The notes beneath the pieces are model-generated. The model searched no databases. It saw only the letters and a program-made list of their open reading frames with translations, and was not told where the DNA came from. Below are positions 58,701 through 61,700 of a stretch of 64,000 bases of DNA, one piece after another. The translations under genes and the position numbers were made by a program. Source of the stretch: Heliocidaris tuberculata (taxonomy: Eukaryota > Echinodermata > Echinoidea > Camarodonta > Echinometridae); contig CM046845.1 of the NCBI GenBank assembly GCA_025618425.1, positions 9,505,439 through 9,569,438 of the forward strand, given 5' to 3'. The number at the start of each line of letters is the position of its first letter. The first letter of the stretch is position 1.

Positions 58701-61700
58701 ACGCATGTAAAATACTTTCTCTTATGTTATGATCTCTTTACTTGCAACAGCCAATAGACAATTTGATCTTTAAATTTACCCTCTAAAGTGCACAAATCAT
58801 TTCATTGCAATGTTAATAGCATCCCATCTCTGAAGTATTCTAGGAGCGTGATATACATGTAGAGTAATTTTTAGCTAGGTTTACCAGCCAACGGCTCTTA
58901 TCCATGTCAAAGAAGTACATGTTTTGAAGCTAGGCAGACTCCATTAAAGCAGTTTTATAACAATTTTTTAAAAATCCATATACATGTGTAGTTTTTATCT
59001 TGTCTTATGAATCACATACATGCTTGTACATGTTGTGGAAACAAAAAGACATCGGATTAGGTACATTGTTTTGACGTCAATAAACAGTAATTTCTTATAC
59101 TGAAACCAAACTTAAAGGGCAATCCAACCTTGATAATAAGATGATTTGTGTGAAAGTAGGAAAATAAGAAAAACAGGATGGCGAAAGTTTGAAAGAAATC
59201 GGACAAGGACTAAGAAAGTTATAGATGTTTGAAAAATGAGATCACTACATCTATGCGAATCTCAAATTGGCAATTTGGTGAGTCAACTGTGACATTTTTG
59301 TGGACAACTCTCCCATTTGTCGTACACAAAAATATCAATAATTTGCGGTTTTCTTCGAGGCGCTTTTACCCTCGGGGCAGTACTCAAAATATATTGGAGA
59401 AAGCATATTGTTATAGGTCCTCATGAACGAAAAGATCCTACTGAGTAATGCATTTTGAAAAAAGTTACATTTAAGTCATTTTGTGTGTTAGAGCGAATGG
59501 GGGAGTTGTCCACAGCTACATCACAGTGACATTACCTATTCGGCCAATTTGAAATTCCCATATGCATAGTGATTACAACTTTCAAAAATTCATAACTTTC
59601 TTATTGCTTGTCCGATTTCGTTCAAACTTTCACCAAACCGCTTCTCTGATTTTTCCTCTTTCTTTCAAAGCAACTTGCTATAAAGATTGGATTTCCCTTT
59701 AACTTTGTATTTTCGTGGTAAATCTTGCCTTTTGAACAGTTTACGAGTGAACCTTGACATGGCGAAGATCGTCTATTCCTTTGTCATTATGAGGGATTCA
59801 GACATCCCTGGGACCGTGGTGAGGTCTACCACCATCCCCGAGGAGCTGGGACGCATCACGTACCTCCTCTCTGATAAGACTGGAACGCTTACACAGAATG
59901 AGATGGTAAGAGTATTGATGGGTACAGTGTGATACAGACTTTGTCAGTTTGGATTGTCACTTACTTTGTAGTGTCAAAACTCTGCTGGATTGCAACACAT
60001 GAATTTATGAACAATTATTTCATGCTAATTTAAACACAAAAATTGAGGTAAGGATACAACATTTCATTCTCTTATTCAGAAGAAGATGTATCCATGATCT
60101 AAGTTTCATACATAAAGATAGAGATGAGATAAAAATAGAAGTAATAATGATAATGGTTGGATTAAAAAAGTGCTATTTTCTGAGAACACAAAATACTGAA
60201 TTTCATCGTTACCCCAGCAGTAACCGATTTGCCATAAAGTTGCTAAAGCATTCAAAGAATTTCTTCCTAGTTCCTACTGGGTATCCATTTACTTCACATA
60301 AATTAATGTCTTGGCAAAGGACATTTTAAGTACTGTTTCCGGGATTTGAACCCGGTATCATGTGGTCCGTAGTCTCGTGACCTAATTAATGCAGACTTGA
60401 CTTGGGGGTGGGGAGGGGGTGGGTTATGCCTGAGATCCTCAAAATACAAGCAACTTGTTGTGGTTCGGGTTAAAGAAGGTCTTTTCCAAGCAGTACTGTC
60501 ATGATGTCGCTTCAGTGATCCAACATGATGCTACTGTGACATTTGCGCCAGGCTTTATCAACCGCAGAGCGATTGTCATGGGAGCAGGTGTCGTTTGAAC
60601 AGGTGTCATTGGAACAGATGTCATACAATCATTGCTTTGTGTCCCTCCCACAGGTATTTAAGAAATTACATCTGGGCACGGTAGCCTTCAGCAACGACAG
60701 CCTGGATGAGATCAAGACCCACCTCCTCACTGCTTACTCCCAGAGCACAGGGGCGTCAAAGACCACACCCGCCCGGAAGTCCACAGTGAGGCGGACTGTG
60801 GTCACCAGGGTGTTTGAGTCGGTTAGAGCGCTGGCGTTGTGCCATAACGTAACCCCTGTCCAAGATGAGGATGCACAGAACTTGGTCATCAACGATGATG
60901 AACAGGAGGCCAATATCGTGTACCAGGCGTCAAGTCCGGACGAGGTGAGCTTACTGCAGTTTACCAGAGAATGATTGATCAATTTCAATGATTGGGCTCT
61001 TTGGAGGCATGGCGTAACTTGTTCAGCCTCCTACCGAATTACTGTTGAATTTTATACAAATCCATCACATATGTATGAATACTATGGAACAGATTTTGGG
61101 TGTGGAAATACCAAAACATGCTTTATATCTCTTGTTACTCACAGGATAAACACTTGTCTTTGATGGATGATTAGCCTATATGTACTGTTCAAATATTGTA
61201 TTTCAGCGATTACAGCGATGACATTGAAAGTGGGAGGTTCTCGATATGCAATGAAGGGGGGGGGGGAGGAGGGGGAGAGGATGTTCTTTGGAATTAAAAG
61301 AAGTATTTATTTTCAGTAATAAGTAGTCCCTCAAATAAGATTTATAGCCGTAGATTCCTCCTTCCTTAGATAGAAGCAAAGGATGATAGCGATGATGATG
61401 ATGATGATGATGATGAAAACTATGAAGGTGATGATCATACTGATGATATTGATGATGAAGATGATGATGATGATGTTGATGGTAATGGTGATGGTGATGA
61501 TGACTATGATGATGATTATGGAGATTAGATGATGAATGATGATGGTGAAAATAAGATGTTCATTTCAATAACAATCATCTTTAATGTTTACAGGTTGCCT
61601 TAGTGACTTGGACCGAGACGGTAAACCTCACCCTGGTCAAACGAGACCTGAACTCCATGGTCCTACGCAACCCCACAGGAGACCTAGATGAATACACCAT

